Below are positions 22,847-32,419 of a DNA stretch of 64,000 bases, piece by piece (position 1 is the first letter of the stretch; each line of letters opens with the position of its first letter). Under the pieces are notes generated by a model. That model was not told where the DNA came from. It saw nothing but the letters and a program-made list of their open reading frames with translations, and made no database searches. The stretch lies in NCBI RefSeq assembly GCF_000143415.4, contig NW_003314389.1, positions 302,447-366,446 of the forward strand, in the 5' to 3' direction. The stretch is from Selaginella moellendorffii (lineage: Eukaryota > Streptophyta > Lycopodiopsida > Selaginellales > Selaginellaceae). Made by a program: the position numbers and the translations under genes.

Positions 22847-22927
22847 GCGAGGAATTGCATTCTTCTTCCAGCCACTGTCAATGTGGATGCAGAGAAGGGG
22901 GAGGAGCTCACCAGTTAGACTTTCGAG

Positions 22928-25384
22928 ATGGAAGGCGAGGATCTGAGGCTGTACAACACAGATGGTGGGAGAAAAGAATGCATGGGGATCCTCATCCAAG
23001 TGACAGACACTCCATGCAGTTCCATGCAAGAATATGGACTGGCACTTGTGGTAGAGACAGCATCTGCCTTCAAGATCCACCTTGCACATCCTAGCGGCTT
23101 CCCGGAGGGGGGCAGCGGCTATGAGGAATTCCTAGAGGGAGTTAGGGAGAGGTTGTCCAGGAGGCCCACAATTTCAAAGACGCTACGGGTCTATGAAGAT
23201 CACATGGAATCCACGGACCTCACCTACGGCGATGTTCAAAAACTATATTCCAACATTGAGCCGTTGAGAGTGACTCCAGTTCGCGAAGCAAAGGGGAAGG
23301 GGGTCGATCTGGAAACTACCTCGAAGCAGAAAAGGGTGGTCAAGCTCAAGCCGACGTCCGACTCTCCTGCTCCAAAAAAGAAGTTACTCAGTGATGCCAT
23401 TGCCTCGGGTTCGAACACTACACCCACCAAAAAGAAGAGCCGCAAAGAGCAGAAAGAGCAAGAAGAGGCAGCAAAAATCGTCGCAGATAATAGTACTTGT
23501 TACTATTCCAACAATGTATATACAATCGACGTGAGCCGTATCGACATCCAAAGCAAATACAACCACAGGCTAGTATCTGATGAGTGGGTGGAGAAACTGA
23601 AGCAGAAGATGCTGGCAAGTCCAGTAACACCCGACATCGCAGACGTGATCCCCTACTACCGAACAATGAAGGGCGAGACGAGGTTTCCAAACTTGATCAA
23701 TAGGAAGGTGTTGGATGATCAGAACATCCGGTTCTATGCCGTCTCCGGGCAGCATTCTAGCTTGGCGATGCAAGAGATAGTTGTGGATATTATGGTGGGC
23801 GAGGAGGTGAAGAAAGTCTTCAAGACAAGAGTTGTCCGCCTGATAAAAGGCAACTCGCCCCTCCGATCTATCATATACATCTCCCACGCGCAGAATGTCA
23901 AGCAAGAAACGTGCTACAAATCGGGTCTGCACGAGACATTGGCACGAACACGGAAGCTCTGGGTTCAACTGAAGAAGCCACAAAAACCAGGACAAGGACG
24001 TGCACTAGCAACTAGCGCCTGGCAGGTAAGCCTCGTTGCATGTGGCATAGCATGTGGCCTCACGCCATTTCCATTGCAGGAATTCTCGAGTCTTCTCTCG
24101 AAAACACTGGGGGTCAATGACACACTCAGCATCCATAACATACTACTCGCGACAAAAGTTGTTTTTGACAAATGGGTAGATGTGCTGAGGAGGTACCATG
24201 ACGGGGAGTTGCCAAACTCAATGGGTGTGGAGGACGGCCGGAAGCCCAATGATTTGAAGCTCAACGCCTTGCGTTTCTCGCGGTCTCTAAACGACGACGA
24301 CCTTCTGACAGTGGCTAATGCTCTTCTACGTGGTGAGGTTGTCTTCAACAAGACCAAAATGACTCCCGGCCATATTGTGACATACGAGGACTTGTGCACG
24401 ACTCTGAGAGCTCGTGCGCTATTGAAGGATTGGATCTTCGAGCAAGTGGCCGTGGAGAGGGTGAGCATCGACACCACGCAAGAGATGATGGAAGCGCTGG
24501 AGTTGTCAAATGAAGACATCGACGAGTACGTGAAGGGGGCCCCCAAGTTCATCGATCTGCTGCGGGATGCCACGAAAAGTAAAGCTAAGAAGTTGGATCA
24601 GTATCCAAATTTCATTAAGATTGATGTCGACCGCCGGCTTCAGAAACAGCTCGACCCCGCAGCAGAGGCCTATCGAGAACCTTACCGGGTATACTTGAAT
24701 TCGGATGAGGATCAAAGGTGGAGGAGCATCGTTTCCCGCGGAGATGAGCAGGTCAAGAACATCTTTTGTGTGATGGACTTCACAAACGAGGAGATCACTC
24801 ATGCAGACGAAGTCAGCTCCATCATTGACTTAATGGTGGGACTTGCGGAGGTGGAATCTTCAGTCCACTATATGATCTACGACTCCGAATCCTATCACAA
24901 GTTCTGGAAGGCCTTGAACGAGGTGAAGGCTCGGTTGAAAGGCAAAGAGATGCGGGAGATCCATGGGATAATGGCTAAGAAGAAAATACCGACGAATGTC
25001 CGCATCTTCACACTCGCCCTTGTTATTGGTCCTGCAGCAGAGTGGGACTGGAGTGACTTCCCAGCTTCATTCGACAAGGCCGATCGAATTGATCTGAGGG
25101 AGGTCAATTTACCCGTGCCTGAGGAACTGAAGACGGCTATGGAGCTTTCGAATCCAGAGAAAGCTCCAGGTGCAGCATGGGAAATGCTCAACTGGGTCTT
25201 CAACGCAATAGCGGGTGGGTCACCTGCTTCCGACTCCAAGGGCAAATGCGTTGTCGAGTACAACTGCGGCGGACTATTCTTTCGAGCCGCACTACTCAAG
25301 GGTGTCCCGTGTGTTGCGGTGACAAACTCCATTGAAGAGGTGACTTCAATGGAGCATATAATTACAGTTGCCAAAGAAAAATAG
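22928..25384 (+). CDS. ParB-like / methyltransferase-like protein, copy A, ends at premature TAG
   Basis: The ATG at 22,928 is the first in frame after a TAG at 22,916. Residues 1-130 are unrecognised. Residues ~145-185 are lysine-rich and NLS-like (TKKKSRKEQKEQ). Residues ~190-330 resemble a ParB/sulfiredoxin-type nucleotide-binding domain: a leading strand (NVYTIDVSRIDIQ), a helix (SDEWVEKLKQKML) and RFYAVSGQHSSLAMQEI in place of the ParB 'GERR' motif. The last ~70 residues (WEMLNWVFNAIA, CVVEYNCGGLFF, LLKGVPCVAV) echo motifs X and I of beta-class DNA N6/N4-methyltransferases, with catalytic residues apparently lost. TAG at 25,382-25,384 replaces CAG of copy B, so the reading originally continued. 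A 54-nt intron is likely at 24,026-24,079. Chromatin or DNA binding is an inference. Confidence 0.65.
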   Translation: MEGEDLRLYNTDGGRKECMGILIQVTDTPCSSMQEYGLALVVETASAFKIHLAHPSGFPEGGSGYEEFLEGVRERLSRRPTISKTLRVYEDHMESTDLTYGDVQKLYSNIEPLRVTPVREAKGKGVDLETTSKQKRVVKLKPTSDSPAPKKKLLSDAIASGSNTTPTKKKSRKEQKEQEEAAKIVADNSTCYYSNNVYTIDVSRIDIQSKYNHRLVSDEWVEKLKQKMLASPVTPDIADVIPYYRTMKGETRFPNLINRKVLDDQNIRFYAVSGQHSSLAMQEIVVDIMVGEEVKKVFKTRVVRLIKGNSPLRSIIYISHAQNVKQETCYKSGLHETLARTRKLWVQLKKPQKPGQGRALATSAWQVSLVACGIACGLTPFPLQEFSSLLSKTLGVNDTLSIHNILLATKVVFDKWVDVLRRYHDGELPNSMGVEDGRKPNDLKLNALRFSRSLNDDDLLTVANALLRGEVVFNKTKMTPGHIVTYEDLCTTLRARALLKDWIFEQVAVERVSIDTTQEMMEALELSNEDIDEYVKGAPKFIDLLRDATKSKAKKLDQYPNFIKIDVDRRLQKQLDPAAEAYREPYRVYLNSDEDQRWRSIVSRGDEQVKNIFCVMDFTNEEITHADEVSSIIDLMVGLAEVESSVHYMIYDSESYHKFWKALNEVKARLKGKEMREIHGIMAKKKIPTNVRIFTLALVIGPAAEWDWSDFPASFDKADRIDLREVNLPVPEELKTAMELSNPEKAPGAAWEMLNWVFNAIAGGSPASDSKGKCVVEYNCGGLFFRAALLKGVPCVAVTNSIEEVTSMEHIITVAKEK
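24026..24079 (+). other. 54-nt intron carrying the palindrome, in frame
   Basis: CAG|GTAAGC...CCATTGCAG|GAATTC contains GCATGTGGCCTCACGCC. Its length is a multiple of three without stops, so retention would add 18 residues (VSLVACGIACGLTPFPLQ). Confidence 0.65.
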
Positions 25385-25540
25385 TATCTTCTCTGCGAAC
25401 CTAGTGAGTACGCACTTTAAGTTTAAATGTTATCTCACAAGCTCTGTATGCAGGAGTGTGGCCACCCCCAGATGCTGAAACGGCGTTAACAGCTACTGTT
25501 GAAGATACCCATGTTGGGCCGAGCTCACAACTTGCACAAG

Positions 25541-26602
25541 GTAAGGTCACGTGAGGCCTCACGCCATTTTGATTATAGATCGTTGTGAATATTCAGACAC
25601 GAGGACTGAAAAGCGCACTGGTGGCGCATCGAAGAAGGACAAACAGACAAGCAATAGGAAAAAAGGAGGTACAAATTATATTTGCAATGGCGTGTGGTCT
25701 CATGCCATTCCTTGCAGGAGACACTTCTTCAAAGGCAAAACAAGCAAGCACCAGCCAAGTACAACGGACGAGAGGTACCAATCATTTTTGTTATACGTGA
25801 ATTCTCATGCCATTGCTTCTTGCAGCTCAAATTCCAAAGAGACTAAGGCAAGCAGCGCAGACCTCACGACAAGAACCTGAAGGTTTGATGGCGTGTGGCC
25901 CCACTCAATTAACTAATGTTCTTGCAGATCGCGTCGAGGAAATCGAACGGAACAACGTGCCTCCAGTGGAGGAGGGGGAGGCCTCGAAGAGTGATAAGGA
26001 GAGTTCCGAAACAGGTACGATCATGACATATGGCCCTATGCACTTATCTAAGTTTGTATTTCAGGGGAACGAGTTGAACCAATGGAAAACTTTATGAAAG
26101 GTAACTAAAAAATATTATGGGATGTTGCATGTGTTGATGCAATAATATACAGTTCAAGTGCCAAGGAGATGTCGTGAACCTTGAATTAGGCTACCTACAA
26201 AACAACTTTCAGACGCTGTAGACAAAGAGATGGACAACCGACCAGGGCAGAGGAGGAAGGGTAAAAGCATTTGTATGCTTATCGCGTATGTCCTCATGCT
26301 ATTTCTGTAGAACGGGTGCATAAAAAACGAAAGCGAAAGGGAATTGAGGAGCAGGCACCTGAGGATGCCGAAGGCACGACAGAGCCTCCAAGGACGGGAA
26401 GTAAAGCGTCATGGTTATTGCGTGGGTCCTCATGCCATTTCTTGCAGATCAAGCTCAAACTGACAGTGGTCATAAAAAGCGAAAGCACGTTGGACAGTCG
26501 TCGGGATCAGAGGCGTTTGATTCGAAAAGGAAGAAGGGCAATGAAAAGATGATAGGTAATGCCTCACGGTTATGGCGTGTGTGCTCATGCCATTCATTGC
26601 AG
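25541..26602 (+). repeat. Run of short introns each built around the GGCRTGWGGCCTCAYGCC palindrome
   Basis: Introns of 38, 49, 51, 45, 50, 50, 47 and 47 nt lie in this stretch. The palindrome is nearly perfect in the first two (GTGAGGCCTCACGCC; GGCGTGTGGTCTCATGCC). It is recognisable but decayed in the others (half only at 25,805; GGCGTGTGGCCCCACTC at 25,890; most decayed at 26,025). In several it runs straight into the acceptor as CATGCCATTNCTTGCAG. Confidence 0.75.
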
Positions 26603-27814
26603 ATCAAGGGCTGAGTGAAAGCAGCCAGTCACCACCTCCTGACTCAGATTCCTATGGTGGACTCCCCTTCCCCAATCTCAATGGAGAGGTACAATGGATG
26701 AGGGATGCTTTTCAAGTCAGGGCCACGTTTTTCTCATCTCGTCGTCTTCGAAGGGTGCAAGAACGTGCAGAAACCATGTTAAGACAGTCGGGTGAGGATA
26801 CGGTCCTAGGTCACGCACTAAAACAGGCTATGGATGTCTTGTATTTTGAGATGGAGATTGGGCCAGATGATTTTCCCAAGATGGTCCTGGAAGAACAAGC
26901 CATCCAGCCTGAGCAGCCTATGGAAGAAATGTAGGAGGGGGATGAGGAGCCAGAGAAAGATAATGAGCAGGAAGAGCAGAAGGACGAAGAGGAGGACAAA
27001 GAAGAGGAGGACGAAGAAGAGGAAGATGAAGAAGAGGAGGACGAAGAGGACTTGGATGGTCCTCACAATGGTGACGATCACAATAACGACGATGACGATG
27101 ATGACGACGATGGCCAGCCTGAGGTGGCCAAAGAGCAGCGGAGGAAGGTCATACAAGACAAACCATCAGGTAAATAATAGTACATCCATTCCTAACCTTT
27201 TACCATTTCTAACATTGTCCATGTAGGTCGCAGAGCAAATGGTAAGTAGAGATTATTCAGTTGAATTAAGATACAAACTCTAGCCTTTAGTGTCGAGGAA
27301 GGATAGTGCCAAGCAAGGGTCGAAACGTATGTCCAATCCTTCAGAATCAGCAGTGCGCCCAAGTGATATTGGTCCTAGTTCCTCAATAGCAGTTGATGGT
27401 AAATACAGTATAGTCGATTCAATGTGCTAATGAGTTTGTTTTTAGTAGCACGGGAGGATACCATCTCAATCGAAGGGAGATATTTGGACATGCATATGGA
27501 TCCGCCAGTGGACTCTACTTGCCTGTAAGAGTCATCAGAACTGGTGGAGGCTACTATCCATATCAACGCCAAGCAAGCTGACCACGCTCCACTTGATGCT
27601 GCCCATACCACTGAGTCAATCTTGTCCACGTATCCAACTGACGGTGACCAGGCGCCATTGGACCCGCATGAGGCCGCCCCAGCCGTCGAGCCGGTCGTAT
27701 CCTCATTTCCAACGGACTCAACGTGTGCCCAATCGTCTGACTATGCGCCGTTGGAACCTCCCTACACCGCCCTTGCTGCCTGTTCGGTCATGTCCACTTT
27801 GCCAACGGAGGCAC

Positions 27815-27925
27815 CAACTGAAATGGCGTGTGATCACACGCCATCAGAACCACCCCATGCCACTATTGAGCCAGTTGTACCAGAGTCTACAGCTGAAATG
27901 GCATGTGCCCACACGCCATCGGATG
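27815..27925 (+). repeat. Palindrome used as coding sequence (two copies)
   Basis: GGCGTGTGATCACACGCC (27,826) and GGCATGTGCCCACACGCC (27,900) lie inside the open frame and encode EMACDHTPSE and EMACAHTPSD. Copy B repeats them at about 30,886 and 30,961. Confidence 0.75.
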
Positions 27926-27984
27926 CGATTGACCCCAACCTTTACAGCTCCACTAGCACCATCTTCAGCACCACCATCGACAAT

Positions 27985-30900
27985 GGGGAGTTGCTAAACT
28001 CAATGGGTGTGGAGGACGGCCGGAAGCCCAATGATTTGAAGCTCAACGCCTTGCGTTTCTCGCGGTCTCTAGACGACGACGACCTTCTGACAGTGGCTAA
28101 TGCTCTTCTACGTGGTGAGGTAGTCTTCAACAAGACCAAAATGACTCCCGGCCATATTATGACATACGAGGACTTGTGCACGACTCTGAGAGCTCGTGCA
28201 CTATTGAAGGATTGGATCTTCGAGCAAGTGGCCGTGGAGAGGGTGAGGATCGACACCACGCAAGAGATGATGGAAGAGCTGGAGTTGTCAAATGAAGACA
28301 TCGACGTACGTGAAGTACGTGAAGGGGGCCCCCAAGTTCATCGATCTACTGCGGGATGCCACGAAAAGTAAAGCTGAGAAGTTGGATCAGTATCCAAATT
28401 TCATTAAGAGGGATGTCGACCGCCGGCTTCAGAAACAGCTCAACCCCGCAGCAGAGGCCTATCGAGAACCTTACCGGGTATACTTGAATTCGGATGAGGA
28501 TCAAAGGTGGAGGAGCATCGTTTCCCGCGGAGATGAGCAGGTCAAGAACATCTTTTGTGTGATGGACTTCACAAACGAGGAGATCACTCATGCAGACGAA
28601 GTCAGCTCCATCATTGACTTAATGGTGGGACTTGTAGAGGTGGAATCTTCAGTCCACTATATGATCTATGACTCCGAATCCTATCACAAGTTCTGGAAGG
28701 CCTTGAACGAGGTGAAGGCTCGGTTGAAAGGCAAGGAGATGCGGGAGATCCATGGGATAATGGCTAAGAAGAAGATACCGACGAATGTCCGCATCTTCAC
28801 ACTCGCCCTTGTTATTGGTCCTGCAGCAGAGTGGGACTGGAGTGACTTCCCAGCTTCGTTCGACAAGGCCAATCGAATTGATCTGAGGGAGGTCAATTTA
28901 CCCGTGCCTGAGGAACTGAAGACGGCTATGGAGCTTTCGAATCCAAAGAAAGCTCCAGGTGCAGCATGGGAAATGCTCAGCTGGGTCTTCAACGCAATAG
29001 CGGGTGGGTCACCTGCTTCCGACTCCAAGGGCAAATGCGTTGTCGAGTACAACTGCGGCGGACTATTCTTTCGAGCCGCACTACTCAAGGGTGTCCCGTG
29101 TGTTGCGGTGACAAACTCCATTGAAGAGATGACTTCAATGGAGCATATAATTACAGTTGCCAAAGAAAAACAGTATCTTCTCTGCGAACTTGGTGAGTAC
29201 ACACTTTAAGTTTAAATGTTATCTCACAAGCTCTGTATGCAGGAGCGTGGCCACCCCCAGATGCTGAAACGGCGTTAACAGCTACTGTTGAAGATACCCA
29301 TGTTGGGCCGAGCTCACAACCTGCACAAGGTAAGGTCACGTGAGGCCTCACGCCATTTTGATTATAGATCGTTGTGAATATTCAGACACGAGGACTGAAA
29401 AGTGCACTGGTGGCGCATCGAAGAAGGACAAACAGAAAAGCAATAGGAAAAAAGGAGGTACAAATTATATTTGCAATGGCGTGTGGTCTCATGCCATTCC
29501 TTGCAGGAGAAACTTCTTCAAAGGCAAAACAGGCAAGCACCAGCCAAGCTCAAACTGACAGTGGTCATAAAAAGCGAAAGCACGTTGGACAGTCGTCGAG
29601 ATCAGAGGCGTTTGATTCGAAAAGGAAGAAGGGCAACGAAAAGATGATAGGTAATGCCTCGCGGTTATGGCGTGTGTGCTCATGCCATTCATTGCAGATC
29701 AAGGGCTGAGTGAAAGCAAGCAGTCACCACCTCATGACTCAGATTCCTATGGCAGACTCCCCTTCCCCAATCTCAATGGAGAGGTACAATGGATGAGGGA
29801 AGCTTTTCAAGTCAGGGCCACGTTTTTCTCATCTCGTCGTCTTCGAAGGGTGCAAGAACGTGCAGAAACCATGTTAAGACAGTCGGGTGAGGATACGGTC
29901 CTAGGTCACGCACTAAAACAGGCTATGGATGTCTTGTATTTTGAGATGGAGACTCGGCCAGATGATTTTCCCAAGATGGTCCTGGAAGAACAAGCCATCC
30001 AGCCTGAGCAGCCTATGGAAGAAATGCAGGAGGGGGATGAGGAGCCAGAGAAAGATAATGAGCAAGAAGAGCAGAAGGACGAAGAGGAGGACAAAGAAGA
30101 GGAGGACGAAGAGGACTTGGATGGTCCTCACAATGGTGACGATCACAATAACGACGACGACGATGATGACAACGATGGCCAGCCTGAGGTGGCCAAAGAG
30201 CAGCGGAGGAAGGTCATACAAGACAAACCATCAGGTAAATAATAATACATCCATTCCTAACCTTTTACCATTTCTAACATTGTCCATGTAGGTCGCAGAG
30301 CAAATGGTAAGTAGAGATTATTCAGTTGAATTTACAAACTCTAGCCTTTAGTGTCGAGGAAGGATAGTGCCAAGCAAGGGTCGAAACGTATGTCCAATCC
30401 TTCAGAATCAGCAGTGCGCCCAAGTGATATCGGTCCTAGTTCCTCAATAGCAGTTGATGGTAAATACAGTATAGTCGATTCAATGTGCTAATGAGTTTGT
30501 TTTTAGTAGCACGGGAGGATACCATCTCAATCGAAGGGAGATATTTGGACATGCATATGGATCCGCCAGTGGACTCTACTTGGCTGCAAGAGTCATCAGA
30601 GCTGGTGGAGGCTACTATCCATATCAACGCCAAACAAGCTGACCACACTCCACTTGATGCTGCCTATACCACTGAGTCAATCTTGTCCACGTATCCAACT
30701 GACAGTGACCAGGTGCCATTGGACCCACATGAGGCCGCCCCAGCCGCCGAGCCGGTCGTATCCTCATTTCCAACGGACTCAATGTGTGCCCAATCGTCTG
30801 ACTACGCGCCGTTGGAACCTCCCTACACCGCCCCTACTGCCTGTTCGGTCATGTCCACTTTGCCAACGGAGGCACCAGCTGAAATGGCGTGTGATCACAC

Positions 30901-31091
30901 GCCATCGGAACCACCCCATGCCACTGTTGAGCCAGTTGTACCAGAGTCTACAGCTGAAATGGCATGTGCCCACACGCCATCGGATGCGATTGACCCCACA
31001 TTGCAGAGGAGAGTATTTCCGCCCTTCACGTTTCCTCGACCAAAACCCTCTCAACGACCATCGGGAGCAACATTCGCTAATATTGTAGATG
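27985..31091 (+). CDS. Copy B of the gene's middle: methyltransferase-like end plus exon chain
   Basis: Exons: 27,985-29,192, 29,243-29,329, 29,368-29,457, 29,507-29,650, 29,698-30,234, 30,292-30,306 (a 15-nt microexon), 30,352-30,459 and 30,507-31,091. The introns are 38-57 nt, have GT-AG ends and are all phase 1. Unlike copy A, it keeps CAG/CAA codons at the three nonsense sites and stays open from 28,319 to 31,091 after splicing. One lesion is visible: near 28,306 GTACGTGAA is partly duplicated, 7 bp longer than copy A, which shifts the frame. The product would hold the CVVEYNCGGLFF region, basic modules, QWMREAFQVRATFFSSRRL, an acidic tract and Pro/Thr repeats (VVSSFPTDS, VMSTLPTEAP). It leads into the FCP1-like domain through an intron at 31,092-31,138. 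Confidence 0.7.
30292..30306 (+). other. 15-nt microexon
   Basis: GTCGCAGAGCAAATG sits between a 57-nt and a 45-nt intron and adds GRRAN in frame. The same arrangement is present in copy A at about 27,228-27,240. Confidence 0.55.
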
Positions 31092-31138
31092 GTAAAATTG
31101 ACTTGTACCATTTTTTATGCTGACGCATTTCATTTCAG

Positions 31139-32001
31139 AGTCACGGTGAAGGTACTGTATCGTTTTTGATCTAAACGGTGTCCTTTTCTCCCATGAGCGT
31201 GGCTCGTCCTCGAATGTCATTGCACCCTCCAAAGCCTGCGGTCGCAAGTTGGTCAAAAGAGACAGATTCACATTAATCACACGGGAGAAACTGCGGGATC
31301 TAATAATGACCATGCGACACTTAAAACAGAGGGCCGGGTTCAATTTGCAATTGGGAGTTTGGACATCCATGATGCGCCACAATGCATTAACGTTGCTACA
31401 GATGATGCACGATCAGACGCGAGTAATATTACCATTTGACTTTCTCCTAACGCAGGAGGATTGCTTGACTATGGTCCATGTGAGGGGTAGCAAGCCCATC
31501 TTCGTCAAGCCAGAGGCTGTAGTGATGAACCGGACTGCTAGCTCAAGTGAAATCCTCATCATCGATGACTCGCCGATTAAAACTGCAGCGAACACGCACA
31601 CATATGCAGTGCACCCCATCTCTTGCAGTATGGAAACTAGGGAGAAGAAACCGTATGTTCTGGGGGACCTTGCAAAACGGCTTGGAGCGATGGTGATAGA
31701 GAACCGGCCAGTCCAGGAGGTGGCTGCAGAAATCAACCAAATGGCAGATGGAACGGTATATCAGAAGCCATTTGATCGGACAGACACCAGTCATCATTTA
31801 TGGCATGTATATTGTCTAGCCAAGCACTATCCGCATCTCCATAATCTGCTCAACCGGATGGGTTCTTCGACCACTGAACATGAGCGTGGACGTATTAGAG
31901 AAGAGATGGCATTACTATTGGGTTTAAATCCTGATAGTGTGGAGAGTGATGAAATTCCAAGATTATTGTATAGGCGTTGGAGGCAAAAAATAACAGTCTG
32001 A
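31139..32001 (+). CDS. C-terminal FCP1/NLI-like HAD phosphatase domain
   Basis: The frame is open from 31,150 to the TGA at 31,999-32,001. HAD motif I appears as FDLNGVLFSHE (31,165), motif II region as LGVWTSMMRHN, and motif IV as EILIIDDSPIKT, followed by YVLGDLAKRL. This is the layout of FCP1-homology (NLI-interacting factor) domains, which remove phosphate from proteins such as the RNA polymerase II CTD. The second Asp of DxDx(T/V) is Asn here, as in a known plant subgroup with DLNG. Activity is therefore uncertain, and a binding role is possible. The last ~100 residues are unrecognised. Splicing at 31,138 would place TGA (31,147) in frame after ESR; it may be a CGA-to-TGA change, or a different splice site is used. 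The half-palindrome GATGGCATG follows the stop directly. Confidence 0.75.
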
Positions 32002-32419
32002 GATGGCATGTATTTATTTAAAAATGTAACTTATTATGGCATGGTGTTCCATGCAATTGTATTAATATTAAAAGACAATTCTTTGAGAGGATTTGCATTA
32101 TACTAGAAGTGTTACAGCATGTTATTGGAAGTCTACGAAGTTGTTTTATTAATAATGGGAAAGTAAAGATTGAATGGGGACTTGGGCTCCACCTAGACTC
32201 GGAGCAACTGAGCCAATATTAAAAGGATGGAAGGAAATTGGACGACGATGACAAAGAGAAGAGAGAGGTGAAGCAGTGGCAGGGGGAGGAGAAGTGATTG
32301 AGTAGACATTTCCTTGTTTAAAATAAAATGGCATGTGCCTCAATGCAGTTGAATTTTGTTATATTTATATACTATATAAAGGTTTGGAAACCTTATTTTA
32401 CAAGTGGGATAATGACAAT
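32002..32419. other. Right sub-terminal region of the transposon
   Basis: No gene is present. It holds degenerate palindrome halves at 32,004, 32,037 (GGCATGGTGTTCCATGC) and 32,328. It is AT-rich and probably includes the 3' untranslated end of the FCP1-like gene. Confidence 0.5.

Larger units (their letters stand above)
24203..27937 (+). repeat. Tandem duplication unit A of the gene's middle
   Basis: It aligns to 27,985-30,998 at high identity from GGGGAGTTGC to GATTGACCCCA. Unit A contains 694 bp (25,760-26,453) absent from B. The 47-bp spacer 27,938-27,984 belongs to neither. The frame is open across the junction. Confidence 0.9.
25385..27937 (+). pseudogene. Copy A of the exon chain (basic modules, acidic tract, Pro/Thr repeats)
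   Basis: Small exons are separated by introns at 25,541-25,578, 25,669-25,717, 25,775-25,825, 25,883-25,927, 26,015-26,064, 26,261-26,310, 26,401-26,447 and 26,556-26,602. One further, poorly resolved intron lies between 26,101 and 26,215. Each clear intron splits a codon after its first base. The exons encode basic modules (HKKRKHVG, KKRKRKGIEE, DSKRKKGNEK), then a domain with QWMRDAFQVRATFFSSRRLRR, an Asp/Glu-rich tract (26,935-27,170) and a Pro/Thr-rich repeat region. TAG at 26,932 and TAA at 27,526 replace CAG and CAA in copy B, so this copy is probably not translated through. Confidence 0.7.

Noticed and set aside
26818-27226. Minus-strand hydrophobic frames and Met/Thr-rich plus frames around the acidic tract (also 29,913-30,291)
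   Set aside because: They are shadows of the GAA/GAC/GAT repeats that encode the Glu/Asp-rich exon in the supported frame.
25382-27528. Reassigned stop codons (TAA/TAG = Gln), because copy A has stops where copy B has Gln
   Set aside because: The final stops I infer for the two transposon genes happen to be TGA, but the gypsy frames and long frames here end conventionally, and telomere and LTR features fit a standard-code plant. C-to-T decay is simpler.
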